Shown here piece after piece: positions 45,426 through 54,216 of a DNA stretch of 64,000 bases. Within the stretch, counting starts at the first letter, position 1, and each line of letters opens with the position of its first letter. A program made the translations under genes and the position numbers. The notes beneath the pieces were generated by a model, which saw only the letters and a program-made list of their open reading frames with translations, was not told the origin of the DNA and did no database searches. Source of the stretch: Pedobacter sp. L105 (GTDB lineage: Bacteria > Bacteroidota > Bacteroidia > Sphingobacteriales > Sphingobacteriaceae); NCBI RefSeq assembly GCF_009765875.1, contig NZ_LMUP01000002.1, forward strand, positions 62,001 to 126,000, written 5' to 3'.

Positions 45426-46692
45426 TTGGATACTCTTCAACAAATTCGCAATCTATAATATCTGAATTAACTTTATTCAAATTAACTTGATTTAAGAAGG
45501 TAATCAATGATGAACCTATTTCTTTAGCTAAATTAACGGGAACAGCATTTCCAATTTGCTTATACTGGGCGGACACAGGCCCTGCAAATTTCCATTCATC
45601 TGGGAAAGTCTGAATACGCGCATATTCTCTAACAGTAAATGGCCTGGTTTCATCAGGGTGACAGCGCTCAGTTTGTTTTTGTGCCGGACTACAAGTTAAT
45701 GTAAGCGATGGCTCATCCCAACTTATCCTACGTGCCATTCCTGTTTTTCCGCCACCTAAATAAAAACTTTTTTGCATATATTCCATTTGAAGCTCTACAG
45801 GAAGATTCCTCCAATATCCTCCAGGGGGAACTAAATCTAATATTTTCTTTTTAGAAGCAGGATATTTAGTCCCTGGTGAATCTGGAACATCACAGTCAAA
45901 TAATTCACCTTTTTTTAAAGCATCTTTCAAATTATATATCTTTTTAAAAGGCTTAGGGTATTCAAAATCAATATCAATATCTTTCCTCACTCCTACTAAT
46001 ATCAATCGTTCACGCTTTTGCGGAACATTAAAATTAACTGCTTTAAGAACCTTAGGAGATAAAACACGATAACCAATTTCATCAAGAATGGCTATCATAG
46101 TTTCTAAAGTCTTACCTGAATCATGATTTAGCAAGCCCCTAACATTTTCCCCAATACATATAGGAGGGTTTACTTCTTTTACAATCCTTGCGAATTCATA
46201 AAATAGAGTTCCCCTAGCATCTTCAAAGCCAAATCTTTTTCCAGCATAACTAAATGATTGACATGGAAACCCCCCGGTAACAACATCAACTTCATCTTTA
46301 AGATGGGCAAATGATAATCCTCTTATATCACCTTCAACAACATTCCAATTAGGCCTGTTTTGCCTTAATGTTTCTGCTGCCCAATGATCTATCTCATTTA
46401 ATGCCTTACATTTTAAACCAGCTTGTTCTAATCCAATTGCTAAGCCTCCAGCTCCTGCAAAAAGTTCTAATACGCTATAATTCTTATTCGGTGAAATCAT
46501 TTTTTGATTTTGGCCTTCACTGTTATTTAATTCATCTACAAAGATTGAAAGCTGTTCAGATTTGTAATATCGATAATTGCTCATAGGCTCACGAAATGCA
46601 TATAACTTACCAGTTTTATCCCATCTTCTAAGAGTATCTTTGCTTTTACCAATTAAATTTGCAAATTCATCTATTGTATATTTATCTTTCAT
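45406..46692 (-). CDS. DNA (cytosine-5) methyltransferase with N-terminal MerR-like HTH
   Basis: 428 aa from the ATG at 46692. The first ~65 residues (KDKYTIDEFANLIGKSKDTLRRWDKTGKLYAFREPMSNYRYY) are a MerR/excisionase-type winged helix. The C5-methyltransferase motifs follow in order: I (VLELFAGAGGLAIGLE), IV with the catalytic Cys (GGFPCQSFSYAGKR), VI (GENVRGL), VIII (QKRERLILVG), and IX/X (QIGNAVPVNLAKEI). It methylates the site cut by the adjacent TdeIII-like enzyme. The HTH suggests self-regulation of the locus, like C-proteins or autoregulating methyltransferases. It is convergent with the restriction gene and divergent from the Vsr gene. Confidence 0.93.
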   Translation of the reverse strand: MKDKYTIDEFANLIGKSKDTLRRWDKTGKLYAFREPMSNYRYYKSEQLSIFVDELNNSEGQNQKMISPNKNYSVLELFAGAGGLAIGLEQAGLKCKALNEIDHWAAETLRQNRPNWNVVEGDIRGLSFAHLKDEVDVVTGGFPCQSFSYAGKRFGFEDARGTLFYEFARIVKEVNPPICIGENVRGLLNHDSGKTLETMIAILDEIGYRVLSPKVLKAVNFNVPQKRERLILVGVRKDIDIDFEYPKPFKKIYNLKDALKKGELFDCDVPDSPGTKYPASKKKILDLVPPGGYWRNLPVELQMEYMQKSFYLGGGKTGMARRISWDEPSLTLTCSPAQKQTERCHPDETRPFTVREYARIQTFPDEWKFAGPVSAQYKQIGNAVPVNLAKEIGSSLITFLNQVNLNKVNSDIIDCEFVEEYPIRFDQV

Positions 46693-46794
46693 AACCACAT
46701 TAGGCAACATTATACATGGTTACAAATATATATTTACATTGCACAATAACAAGAGTACTAATATTTTTAGTTTTCCACATTTTCATATTTACCT

Positions 46795-47268
46795 ATGGCT
46801 AAGGACTATAAAATAGACAGAATTTCCGTTCCTAGGTTCAATGAGGCGAATGGGTTTTATACAACCACAAAAAAAAGCCTGGCAATGGCTAAAATTAAAG
46901 GCCAGAACACGAAACCAGAAATCATTTTGAGAAAAGCCTTATGGGCTTTAAATATAAAATATAGAATTAACGTAAAAGCCATTCCTGGCAAACCAGATAT
47001 TTTAATGCGAAAATATAAACTAGCCATATTTGTAGATGGAGAATTCTGGCATGGTTACAATTGGGGAGAAAAGAAAGGTAAAATAAAAACCAACAGAGCG
47101 TTTTGGATCCCAAAAATTGAAAGGAACATGCAGAGAGATGCTGAAAATTTAGAGAAATTAACAGAGCTAGGATTTCATGTACTACGTTTTTGGGAACATG
47201 AAATTAAAAAAGACTTGAGCGGTTGCCTCCAAAAAATAGTTTCATATATTGAAACTGCTAACCATTAG
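46795..47268 (+). CDS. very short patch repair (Vsr)-like endonuclease
   Basis: 157 aa. The core matches Vsr: MAKIKGQNTKPEIILRKALW...IPGKPDILMRKYKLAIFVDGEFWHGYNW...TNRAFWIPKIERNMQRD...FHVLRFWEHEI. Asp68, Asp81 and His86 occupy nuclease positions. Vsr nicks T:G mismatches produced by deamination of 5-methylcytosine, so its location beside a C5-methyltransferase makes sense. Only one Cys is present (GC near 143), so the usual structural zinc ligands are largely missing. Its start lies 102 bp from the divergent methyltransferase start. The gene's 3' end overlaps the broken nuclease gene by 4 bp. Confidence 0.87.
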   Translation: MAKDYKIDRISVPRFNEANGFYTTTKKSLAMAKIKGQNTKPEIILRKALWALNIKYRINVKAIPGKPDILMRKYKLAIFVDGEFWHGYNWGEKKGKIKTNRAFWIPKIERNMQRDAENLEKLTELGFHVLRFWEHEIKKDLSGCLQKIVSYIETANH

Positions 47269-47825
47269 AAAATCCTTTCGAAAGGTTCCAATTGTAAATT
47301 TAAAAGAAAGCTATCTTTTGAATTTCCTTGATTATCGTTATACCTTTGAATATATGAATGCACTGGTGCTGATTTAGCCAATTCAACAAGTTTTAGAAAC
47401 TTAATTCGCCAAATCCCTTCCATCGGATCAACTTTGATATTTTCCGACCCTTCGAATCTAATCGATAACCAAGAAACCCAAAAATAGATCTCTAAGTCCG
47501 GATAGTAAGCTAGATACCTTTCATAATCTTTGACATTAAAAGTTACAGTATATTGAGGATCTAAATTGTATTTATTTTTGGCTAGAAAAAATGGAGTATT
47601 CTGTGTGTCTTCAAATCTCCAAGCATATTGTTAGAATTATTTTTAAGATCAGGAGCAAATTTGTTATTAATTTTTTCTGGATTTATAGTTATTGAAAATA
47701 TCTCGCCATATTTTTTTTATAAAAACATTTTCAAATCTTTCTCCATCAGCACACCATGGTGCCTTTTCTTGCAAATCCTTATGAAATACTTCTCGATCAT
47801 TAATATCAAATAATTTATACCCCAT
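47265..47825 (-). pseudogene. frameshifted PD-(D/E)XK restriction-type nuclease
   Basis: On the minus strand from the ATG at 47825, three reading frames in succession give one continuous protein. It starts MGYKLFDINDREVFHKDLQE and reads to FENVFIKK. After a +1 shift at an A8 run (plus-strand T-run 47711-47718) it continues YGEIFSITINPEKI...FAPDLKNNSNN. After a +2 shift at an ACACAC repeat it continues as DLKTQNTPFFLAKNKYNLDPQ and on to LEPFERIF. APDL...DLKTQ.TPFF is a restriction-nuclease active-site pattern. With A7 and one fewer AC the frame would be whole. Neither shift preserves a stop-free gene, so it is broken as read, unless the homopolymer is a sequencing error. Confidence 0.75.
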
Positions 47826-47969
47826 ACTTGGAAAATATTAAATAAACACTATTTATTAAAAACAGTATAAAATTAATAAACCAAATCTTTGAATTTTAAT
47901 ACAAATAATAATATAACAATAGAAATGTAGTCGGTAACTAATAATGCAGGATTTTTGGCAATTAAGATT

Positions 47970-49822
47970 GGTTCTTCGCCAATTTTGATGCAATCATCCC
48001 ATTACTGAAAGACAAACCTTCCGTCTAAGCAATTGAAATCCGCATCTACCATACATCTCACGCTTTTTGTTTTTCAACCTGTTTACACATCCTTCGACTA
48101 ACCCGTTAGTCCAGTTGTGAATAATGGCATTTTTCACGGCTAGAATGTCTTTCTTCAATCCATTGCAAAAGCGATCTATTTTTTTCCTACCGATTAATTG
48201 AACTTCTTTTATCCACACATCTAATTGTTCGGGGCATCCTCCTTTCAAAACTGTCCTAAAGTCGATGTAAGCTCTACGAAGGCTGGCCAGAATAGGAACT
48301 TTATTTACTACTTCATCCACAATTTCTTTTTCCTTTGAGCACTCGCCCGTCTCTTTTGAAACGCCATAACCCGGATTCGTTATAAATATCGTTAGCTTTT
48401 TTAAAGGAGGAATATAATTGATCCAAATGCTAGGTTTTTTATTTTCTAATGGTTGAAGCCATGCCCTGTTCCATTTGTGCTGGTAAGCAGGGAACTTTAT
48501 TGTAAACCACCTGGTAAAAGAGCGCTCACAACAATTCAAGCCGAGATCCTTAAGCGACTTAAACATGGCTGTAGGATTGATTTCCAAATTGACCATGTGG
48601 TTGACTTGGTTCATATATTTATTATAATTTACACGTGTTTCCCTTTTGATCGATGGTAGTGATGATGTCAAATATTTTTTCACCGAACGCCAGTTCATTT
48701 GCATTCTCCGGGCAATGTCAGTTAGATTATGTCCATCATTTTTTAACTTTACCATTAACTGAAACTTCTCTTGTCTTTCAGCTATGTATAAAGAAATACC
48801 CGGCTCACTAATTGGACCAACGTCATCATGAGCATCCACACCTGCTGTGTTGGACGACATTATCTTTGCATCAGCGGAAAGATTTTTGGCAATCTGCTTC
48901 AAATGGCCGTATTCGAGTCTGATTTCTTCATGGATAGCATCACCAAGATTCTTTACTAAATGAAATCTATCTGCGATTTGTTTTGCTGCAGGTATTGATT
49001 TTGTAATTGCACTTGCATAAGATGTCGCTCTATCCCTGGTTACATATTTAATCTCTTGATGAGCTGAAAACCAATCTATAACATCGTTCGAATCCCTACT
49101 ATTTAGAAGATCAATGGTGCGCCCAGTTTCTGCATTAACGAGGATCGATCCATAGTTCATTCCTTTTCGTTTTGCCCAATCATCTATGCCCACACACAAC
49201 AGATTATCATATACCGGCATAATCATAGATTTAATTAATCTGAGGCAAGTATTGTTACTGACTGGAATTTGCATCAGTTTAGAAAAGTAAGCGCCTTTGT
49301 TTGATGATATTTCAATAAGGATCTGCCTTAAATACCCTGTGGCTCTTTCAGTCCGTCTAGAATATGGCTTAGTAATATCATTGCACTGTTCTGAAAATAT
49401 CAACTTAAGGCATTTCAGGTTTTTACATGCGAAGCGGCGTATCTTAAGGATGATAAAAACCTTATTACCGACCATAGGAAGGTCTATTAGAGTTCTGAAA
49501 TAGAATGATCGTACAGTGTGGCTATTCTTCAAGCACATAGGACATTGGGCATGCTTTCCGGGTCTTTGGGCAAATAGCCTAATTATCGATTTTTCCATTT
49601 CTGACCGGTATATTTTGATCTTGCAGTCAGCATAACACAAAGCTGCAAGATTTTGGTGGAATGTGTGAGGTAGAATCAAGGTTAAATATCTGTTATTCAA
49701 TCCTTTAAGTTACGGAAAAATGAGATGTAAAACAAGAGAAAATGACAATAAACATGCTGATTGACAAGTATTTATCTTTGAATCCAAAATTCATGTCATT
49801 GCATCAAAATTGACGAAGAACC
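47970..49822. mobile_element. ISL3-family insertion sequence
   Basis: A 1853-bp element bounded by 27-bp inverted repeats (47970-47996 and 49796-49822; GGTTCTTCGyCAATTTTGAT..., two mismatches). The GGnTCTT terminus and the encoded transposase fit ISL3. The expected 8-bp target duplication is not seen (flanking TTAAGATT and AGTTTTAA differ), so the insertion may be old or rearranged. It separates the defence genes from the receiver-protein region. Confidence 0.88.
47994..49700 (-). CDS. ISL3-family transposase
   Basis: 568 aa. The N-terminal zinc-finger part (CPMCLKNSHTVRSFYFRTLIDLPMVG; CKNLKCLKLIF) is followed by the DDE transposase domain, with VGIDDWAKRKGMNYGSILVNAETGRTIDLL, the DRATSYASAI segment and DRFHLVKNL, and a C-terminal GLVEGCVNRLKNKKREMYGRCGF. 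The frame opens with TTG at 49700; the next ATG is ~34 codons later. The stop codon lies inside the left inverted repeat. It catalyses cut-and-paste movement of the element. Confidence 0.9.
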   Translation of the reverse strand: MNNRYLTLILPHTFHQNLAALCYADCKIKIYRSEMEKSIIRLFAQRPGKHAQCPMCLKNSHTVRSFYFRTLIDLPMVGNKVFIILKIRRFACKNLKCLKLIFSEQCNDITKPYSRRTERATGYLRQILIEISSNKGAYFSKLMQIPVSNNTCLRLIKSMIMPVYDNLLCVGIDDWAKRKGMNYGSILVNAETGRTIDLLNSRDSNDVIDWFSAHQEIKYVTRDRATSYASAITKSIPAAKQIADRFHLVKNLGDAIHEEIRLEYGHLKQIAKNLSADAKIMSSNTAGVDAHDDVGPISEPGISLYIAERQEKFQLMVKLKNDGHNLTDIARRMQMNWRSVKKYLTSSLPSIKRETRVNYNKYMNQVNHMVNLEINPTAMFKSLKDLGLNCCERSFTRWFTIKFPAYQHKWNRAWLQPLENKKPSIWINYIPPLKKLTIFITNPGYGVSKETGECSKEKEIVDEVVNKVPILASLRRAYIDFRTVLKGGCPEQLDVWIKEVQLIGRKKIDRFCNGLKKDILAVKNAIIHNWTNGLVEGCVNRLKNKKREMYGRCGFQLLRRKVCLSVMG

Positions 49823-49863
49823 AGTTTTAATTACCGATTACAAGAAATAGTATATATAGTTAT

Positions 49864-49890
49864 TAGTTAAACATTCTAAATGTTTAACTA
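49864..49890. repeat. perfect 12-bp inverted repeat
   Basis: TAGTTAAACATT (49864-49875) and AATGTTTAACTA (49879-49890) form a perfect palindrome with a 3-nt centre. It may be a terminator or an operator, and lies just outside the insertion sequence. The remaining 49823-50102 shows no gene. Confidence 0.6.
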
Positions 49891-50102
49891 TAGAGATTTT
49901 AAAATGTGCGCTTCATTCTAATTTAATTACTAATTATAGTTTCATATAATCTTGTGACGTATATTTTAAGACTTTCGGTATAGCAGTGAAAGGGTAATAG
50001 AGAAAAGCTCAGCTGTTCGAGTAAACATATGGCGTTTACGAATTGCAAAAACAAATGGTATTTTCCATTGTTATACAAATTCGTTTTAATAATCCGTATC
50101 CA

Positions 50103-50516
50103 ATGAGTACTAAAATTGAATTGTTAGTAATTGACGATGATGATATTAATATATTTATAATCAAGAAAATAGTTGAAAAAACTGGTTATGAAACAAATAT
50201 GACTTCAAAAACAAATGGCCAGCTTGCTATAGATCATTTGAAACAATTCATTGATAAAAATCAAAATCTTCCAGATCTTATTCTTATCGATATAAATATG
50301 CCCATATTAAATGGTTGGGAATTTCTAGATTCCTATGCAAATTTAAATATCCAAAAGAATATCGACATGTACATGCTTTCTTCTTCTGTTTATGAAAATG
50401 ATATAGAAAGGGCAAAAACCTATAAAGCAGTTAAAGGGTTTATTTCTAAACCACTTTCAATTGATCACCTTGTTCAATTGTTCGAAAATATTAATTCCCA
50501 AACAGTGGAACCATAA
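50103..50516 (+). CDS. single-domain response regulator (CheY-like)
   Basis: 137 aa from the ATG at 50103 (MSTKIELLVIDDDDINIFII). A single receiver domain with acidic pocket Asp11-14, phospho-acceptor Asp63 (LILIDINMPILNGW), the conserved Ser/Thr position (MLSSSV) and Lys116 (FISKPLS). There is no output domain. Such proteins shuttle phosphate from histidine kinases to other targets. It could serve the kinases of the 3-9 kb cluster, though that link is speculative. The frame is open 20 codons upstream. Confidence 0.9.
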   Translation: MSTKIELLVIDDDDINIFIIKKIVEKTGYETNMTSKTNGQLAIDHLKQFIDKNQNLPDLILIDINMPILNGWEFLDSYANLNIQKNIDMYMLSSSVYENDIERAKTYKAVKGFISKPLSIDHLVQLFENINSQTVEP

Positions 50517-50840
50517 CAGTTTATTATTTCACGTTTAATCTACTAGTTAACAGTTAATCGAATAATCCTAAATTAGCGATTACTAGTTCTCCGCATCAAG
50601 TCAGCAACTAAATATTGGCAATAAATTCTTTCATCCATCTTTTACTGTTTAAAGGAATGCCATAACTAGCGGCAATTCCCTCTAATATTACTAAAAAAGA
50701 TATTTAAAAATAAAATATGTTTAAATTGATTAAATTTAGATATTTAATTCACTTAAACAACATATATTTACAATATACAATTCAATTAATGCTATACAAC
50801 ATTCGCATAGACTTGAATAACATATTATAATACCACTCTG
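50517..50840. other. intergenic region, AT-rich
   Basis: About 324 bp. No gene or hairpin of note was found. Confidence 0.4.
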
Positions 50841-51014
50841 ATGACAACAATAGAAAAAAATCCACAAAATGTTATAAGACTATCTAAGTCAGATAGAAGA
50901 ATTTTAAACTCAATCAAGATGACCGGAAAGGACCTGTTTCCAGAACAGACCAAACTCGCCAAAGAGTTAATCAAAAACATCAAATCCTGGCCTGAAGACT
51001 TCGGAAAGTTATAA
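50841..51014 (+). CDS. 57-aa hypothetical protein
   Basis: ATG at 50841, TAA at 51012. A charged, helical peptide beginning MTTIEKNPQNVIRLSKSDRR and ending LIKNIKSWPEDFGKL. Balanced composition and codon use look coding. No family is recognised. It is followed by a 570-bp non-coding stretch. Confidence 0.45.
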   Translation: MTTIEKNPQNVIRLSKSDRRILNSIKMTGKDLFPEQTKLAKELIKNIKSWPEDFGKL

Positions 51015-51587
51015 TTCGTCCTATAGAATCTGTTAATCAATGATTTTAAAACTAAAAAATTAGATCTTGCCGTAGGATAAAAGCATCATATGGTCATCCA
51101 CCTAAGTTATCTTTCACCCCTTTAAACGCAAAATTTTCAATTTCAAAAATCTCTTTTTAAGATCATCTGGCCCCACTCGTGATAAATATTTGTTAAACTA
51201 ATTTACAAACATTAACATATTTAGATGTGGACATCAGCACCAATTCTATCAATCGAAATTTTATTTAGAAAATAATACTCCGAAGCTAATACGTTTTAAA
51301 AATAAAAATTCTGATAATATCATTATTTGACACATCATCATGTGACAAAGCTTAATGCCTAAAGTTATCGAAAAAGGCATGAAATTAGTAGGGTATCCGC
51401 AAACTAACTGATTTATAAATGTGACAAATGTCGTTGTATATCAGATTATTATAAACTAAATTTACTATTAAATTTAATTTATCAAAACCTAATATTGTAA
51501 GGTATTTAAAGTTTCCTGACTTCGGTAAATCAGGATAAGGAATTGCCAAACCTGAATAAATGATGCAAAAACCATATATATATTACA
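51015..51587. other. intergenic region before the Gly-rich gene
   Basis: About 573 bp, very AT-rich. A small hairpin (CCTGA near 51517 with TCAGG near 51531) lies ~60 bp before the Gly-rich gene. Nothing else is recognised; a long leader or small RNA is possible. Confidence 0.4.
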
Positions 51588-52079
51588 ATGAAAAATCAAC
51601 GAGTTTATCCAGTAAGAAACAAAACACATATCATCTTGTTCGGCGCTATCACTGATCCCGGTGGTGGCGGTGGCGGTGGAGGAACAGGTGGTGGTGGTAC
51701 CGGTGGAGGCGGTACTAGTCCAACTTCACCTGGTACTGGTAGCGGAGGTGGTGAAAGTACTGGTGATGGATCTGGCGGCACTTTACCACATGGCACATTA
51801 TCGGCTAACGACCAGTATCAAGTTGGTACTACTTTTTTTGCTCCGCCTATTACGAGTTTTGTGAGGTTTAGATATGAATCTAGCGCAGCATTAAGACCGC
51901 AATGGACAGTTCAGACAAAAGCGCTTGGAGATTGGGTTTCCAGATCTGGCGGTTCAACACCAGTAGCCTACGCAACACTTGATGTTCCTATTGACGCTTC
52001 TAATATTACAGTAAATATCACTTTTCAAACCTCCGACTCAAATGGAGGAAGCTGTATTTGGCAAGCAATGCATACATAA
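51588..52079 (+). CDS. Gly-rich hypothetical protein with a compact C-terminal domain
   Basis: 163 aa. A short basic start (MKNQRVYPVRNKTHIILFG) leads to a run of Gly/Thr/Ser repeats (ca. residues 25-60, with GGGG units coded by GGT/GGC/GGA mixes). A polar beta-type domain follows (QYQVGTTFFAPPITSFVRFRYESSAALRPQWTVQTK..., ending GSCIWQAMHT). No standard signal peptide is seen. The Gly linker joined to a small domain suggests a secreted or surface-displayed effector, or a peptide with a Gly-Gly type leader. It may be co-transcribed with the lipoprotein 37 bp downstream. Confidence 0.7.
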   Translation: MKNQRVYPVRNKTHIILFGAITDPGGGGGGGGTGGGGTGGGGTSPTSPGTGSGGGESTGDGSGGTLPHGTLSANDQYQVGTTFFAPPITSFVRFRYESSAALRPQWTVQTKALGDWVSRSGGSTPVAYATLDVPIDASNITVNITFQTSDSNGGSCIWQAMHT

Positions 52080-52116
52080 TTCAATTACTCTTTTTAACAC
52101 CCAATAATTTAAACAT

Positions 52117-52554
52117 ATGAAAATAATAATTTTAGTTGGATTATATATTCTAACTATAAGTTCTTGCAAAAATAATGATGGCAAAAAAATAACAAATAAC
52201 GGCGTCACATACACGAGTTATAACGCTAAAATGAAAGATACAACATATCTGGATATAGAAGGCAATGAGTACAAATTCTTCGGTAGAATTCCAGATAGCC
52301 TTCGTACTCCCGAACAAAAAAAATTGGCAAAAGTAATAGTTGATGTATTAACTAACGGCGTAGTTGTTAAAAACAACCGTCAAATACTCAAATTGACAAA
52401 GCAAGAGTGCCTGGCAAAAGGATTACCAGCTGAATATTATGAAACTTTGAAAAACAACATTCGCACCAATAATTCTTATAATGAAGCATATGGAATTAAG
52501 AATGTTGATAAAATGGAGGAAAAATTAGATTCAAACTTAAATACTTTAAAATAA
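52117..52554 (+). CDS. small lipoprotein of unknown function
   Basis: 145 aa. It starts MKIIILVGLYILTISSCKNN with lipobox ISSC. The mature part is charged and mostly helical at its C-terminus (SLRTPEQKKLAKVIVDVLTN...NRQILKLTKQECLAKGLP). No domain is recognised. It lies 37 bp after the Gly-rich gene. Confidence 0.75.
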   Translation: MKIIILVGLYILTISSCKNNDGKKITNNGVTYTSYNAKMKDTTYLDIEGNEYKFFGRIPDSLRTPEQKKLAKVIVDVLTNGVVVKNNRQILKLTKQECLAKGLPAEYYETLKNNIRTNNSYNEAYGIKNVDKMEEKLDSNLNTLK

Positions 52555-52726
52555 TGATTTAAAACAAGAGAGGCAGTAGAAGAAAATTTGAAATCGTAAT
52601 TTCTGATGAACAAAATAATTATTGTCAAATCATTTTACTCTCTATTAAAATCTGCTAGAGATTTTTATTTATTAATTCCGCATAATAGTTTTGATCGGTC
52701 TTTCTTAACGGCAGACCAATCAAAAA

Positions 52727-53113
52727 ATGAAGTGGTCTAATCAGGAAAAAAAAGAGATTTGGATATTGGTATTAATCAATATTTCTGCGTTATGTTATTT
52801 TCAATTCGTTTGGTTAGGAATTATAGTGCCACTGGCCATATGGATCTTTACCAGAGACAACTACAGAGAAGTCAATGAAGTAGGAAAAAGGCTGTTGAAC
52901 TTTCAAATAACTTGGTGCTTACTGATCTGTTACTTATTATCCATGACCTACGTAATCCCTACCTTACATCTTTCATATAATAATCCCGCCATGGAAATAA
53001 TAACCTGTATACAGGTGCTTTACGCAGTCAATTTCCTTTTCATTATCTTGAATACCATAAGATGTTATATGGGTAAACAGGTATTTTATCCTGCTTTGAG
53101 GTTAATTCCATAA
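52727..53113 (+). CDS. DUF4870-like membrane protein
   Basis: 128 aa with about four transmembrane segments. The family signature G.i.PL.IW...R......V...GK..LNFQIT is visible as LGIIVPLAIWIFTRDNYREVNEVGKRLLNFQITWCL. DUF4870 proteins are inner-membrane proteins without a known role. Confidence 0.82.
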   Translation: MKWSNQEKKEIWILVLINISALCYFQFVWLGIIVPLAIWIFTRDNYREVNEVGKRLLNFQITWCLLICYLLSMTYVIPTLHLSYNNPAMEIITCIQVLYAVNFLFIILNTIRCYMGKQVFYPALRLIP

Positions 53114-53266
53114 AGCCAAGGCCTATACCAAATAAGTCAGATCTACAATATTGGCCTAACAATTTATTAAGGAGTGTAATCTTCACATATTCAAATGAAT
53201 AACTAATTATTTATTAAGCCGGCAGGTTCATTTTTCACATCAACGCTAATTTATTCTCACGCAGCG

Positions 53267-53339
53267 TGAGCCGATTAGATCTCCTAATCGGCTCATATTT
53301 CCCCGATATTTGAGCCGATTAGAGAATTTAATCGGCTCA
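53267..53339. repeat. two tandem hairpins built from one 11-bp word
   Basis: Hairpin 1 is TGAGCCGATTAG (53267-53278) and its complement (53284-53295) around ATCTC. Hairpin 2 is TGAGCCGATTA (53311-53321) and its complement (53329-53339) around a 7-nt loop. The same word therefore occurs four times in alternating orientation within 73 bp. It lies ~280 bp before the Crp-like gene. Rest of 53114-53616: no convincing gene (an ORF from a TTG at 53310 overlaps the regulator out of frame and is rejected). Confidence 0.85.
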
Positions 53340-53616
53340 TCGCAATTATTCAAATTGCCAAAATTGTTCTATTTTAGAATGATTCATTTAAAAAAGCCAG
53401 AAATTCAATCTTCTTCCCTGTTAGCTTTGTGCCATGTAAAACATAATACAACTATAGGCGTCTCTAAAAGGTTAAGCTTGACATTGGCAAAAAACATAGA
53501 ACGGCCTAAAACAGGAAAAATAGCTTGCAACCTGGATCACCTTCAAAATGATCTCTTACCTATTGTGATGCATGCCGCAGTTGTCTATCTTAGTTTTTTT
53601 CTAATCTTTTCATTAT

Positions 53617-54189
53617 ATGAAGCCGCAGGATATTTTAAAAGCACATCTCGCTAAAACCATAACCTTGACAGACGACGAGTTTGATTACTTCTATTCACAC
53701 CTCAAACCTTTATCATTTAAAAAAGGACAAACTATAATCAGTGCAGGTGATCAGGTAAACGTAGAGTATTTCGTGCTGGATGGCTGCCTGAAAACCTATT
53801 ACCTGAACGACGACCAAAAAATGTTTATCCTTCAGTTTGCCATGTCTACCTGGTGGGCATCTGACTATGGTGCGCTATATAGCGGAGATCTGGCAACCGT
53901 AAACCTGGATTGCATTACCGATACTGAAGTATTGGTCATGTGTGCTGAGGATAGGGAAAAACTTTGCCGTGAAATTTATCAGCTAGAATACTTCTTTCGC
54001 TGGCGCGTAAATAAAGGTTACGTGGCCTCGCAAAAAAGGCTGTTATCATTTATGAACAACAATGCCCGGCACCGTTATGAAGAATTGTTAAGCATGTATC
54101 CTCAATTGTATAACATTGTCCCAAAAAAGCTGATTGCAGCCTACCTGGGCGTTTCGAGGGAAACGCTAAGCCGTTTATACAACGATTGA
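53617..54189 (+). CDS. Crp/Fnr-family transcriptional regulator
   Basis: 190 aa. A cyclic-nucleotide-binding-like cupin (LKPLSFKKGQTIISAGDQVNVEYFVLDGCLKTYYL) lacks the cAMP-binding arginine pattern. A C-terminal winged helix follows (IVPKKLIAAYLGVSRETLSRLY). Typical Bacteroidota Crp-like protein; effector unknown. A terminator follows. Confidence 0.9.
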   Translation: MKPQDILKAHLAKTITLTDDEFDYFYSHLKPLSFKKGQTIISAGDQVNVEYFVLDGCLKTYYLNDDQKMFILQFAMSTWWASDYGALYSGDLATVNLDCITDTEVLVMCAEDREKLCREIYQLEYFFRWRVNKGYVASQKRLLSFMNNNARHRYEELLSMYPQLYNIVPKKLIAAYLGVSRETLSRLYND

Positions 54190-54216
54190 TGAAGTCTCAC
54201 ATTCGGGTAAACAAAA

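Noticed and set aside
42562..49822. The defence island as one integrated element with attachment sites
   Set aside because: No tRNA, integrase or direct repeats flanking it were seen; only the insertion sequence suggests mobility.
51658..51720. Poly-Gly tract as a DNA satellite
   Set aside because: Codons GGT, GGC and GGA are mixed with coding frame retained and the protein continues, so it reads as a protein linker.
53310..53654. 114-codon plus-strand frame from a TTG
   Set aside because: It starts inside the second tandem hairpin, overlaps the Crp-like gene out of frame and lacks any domain.
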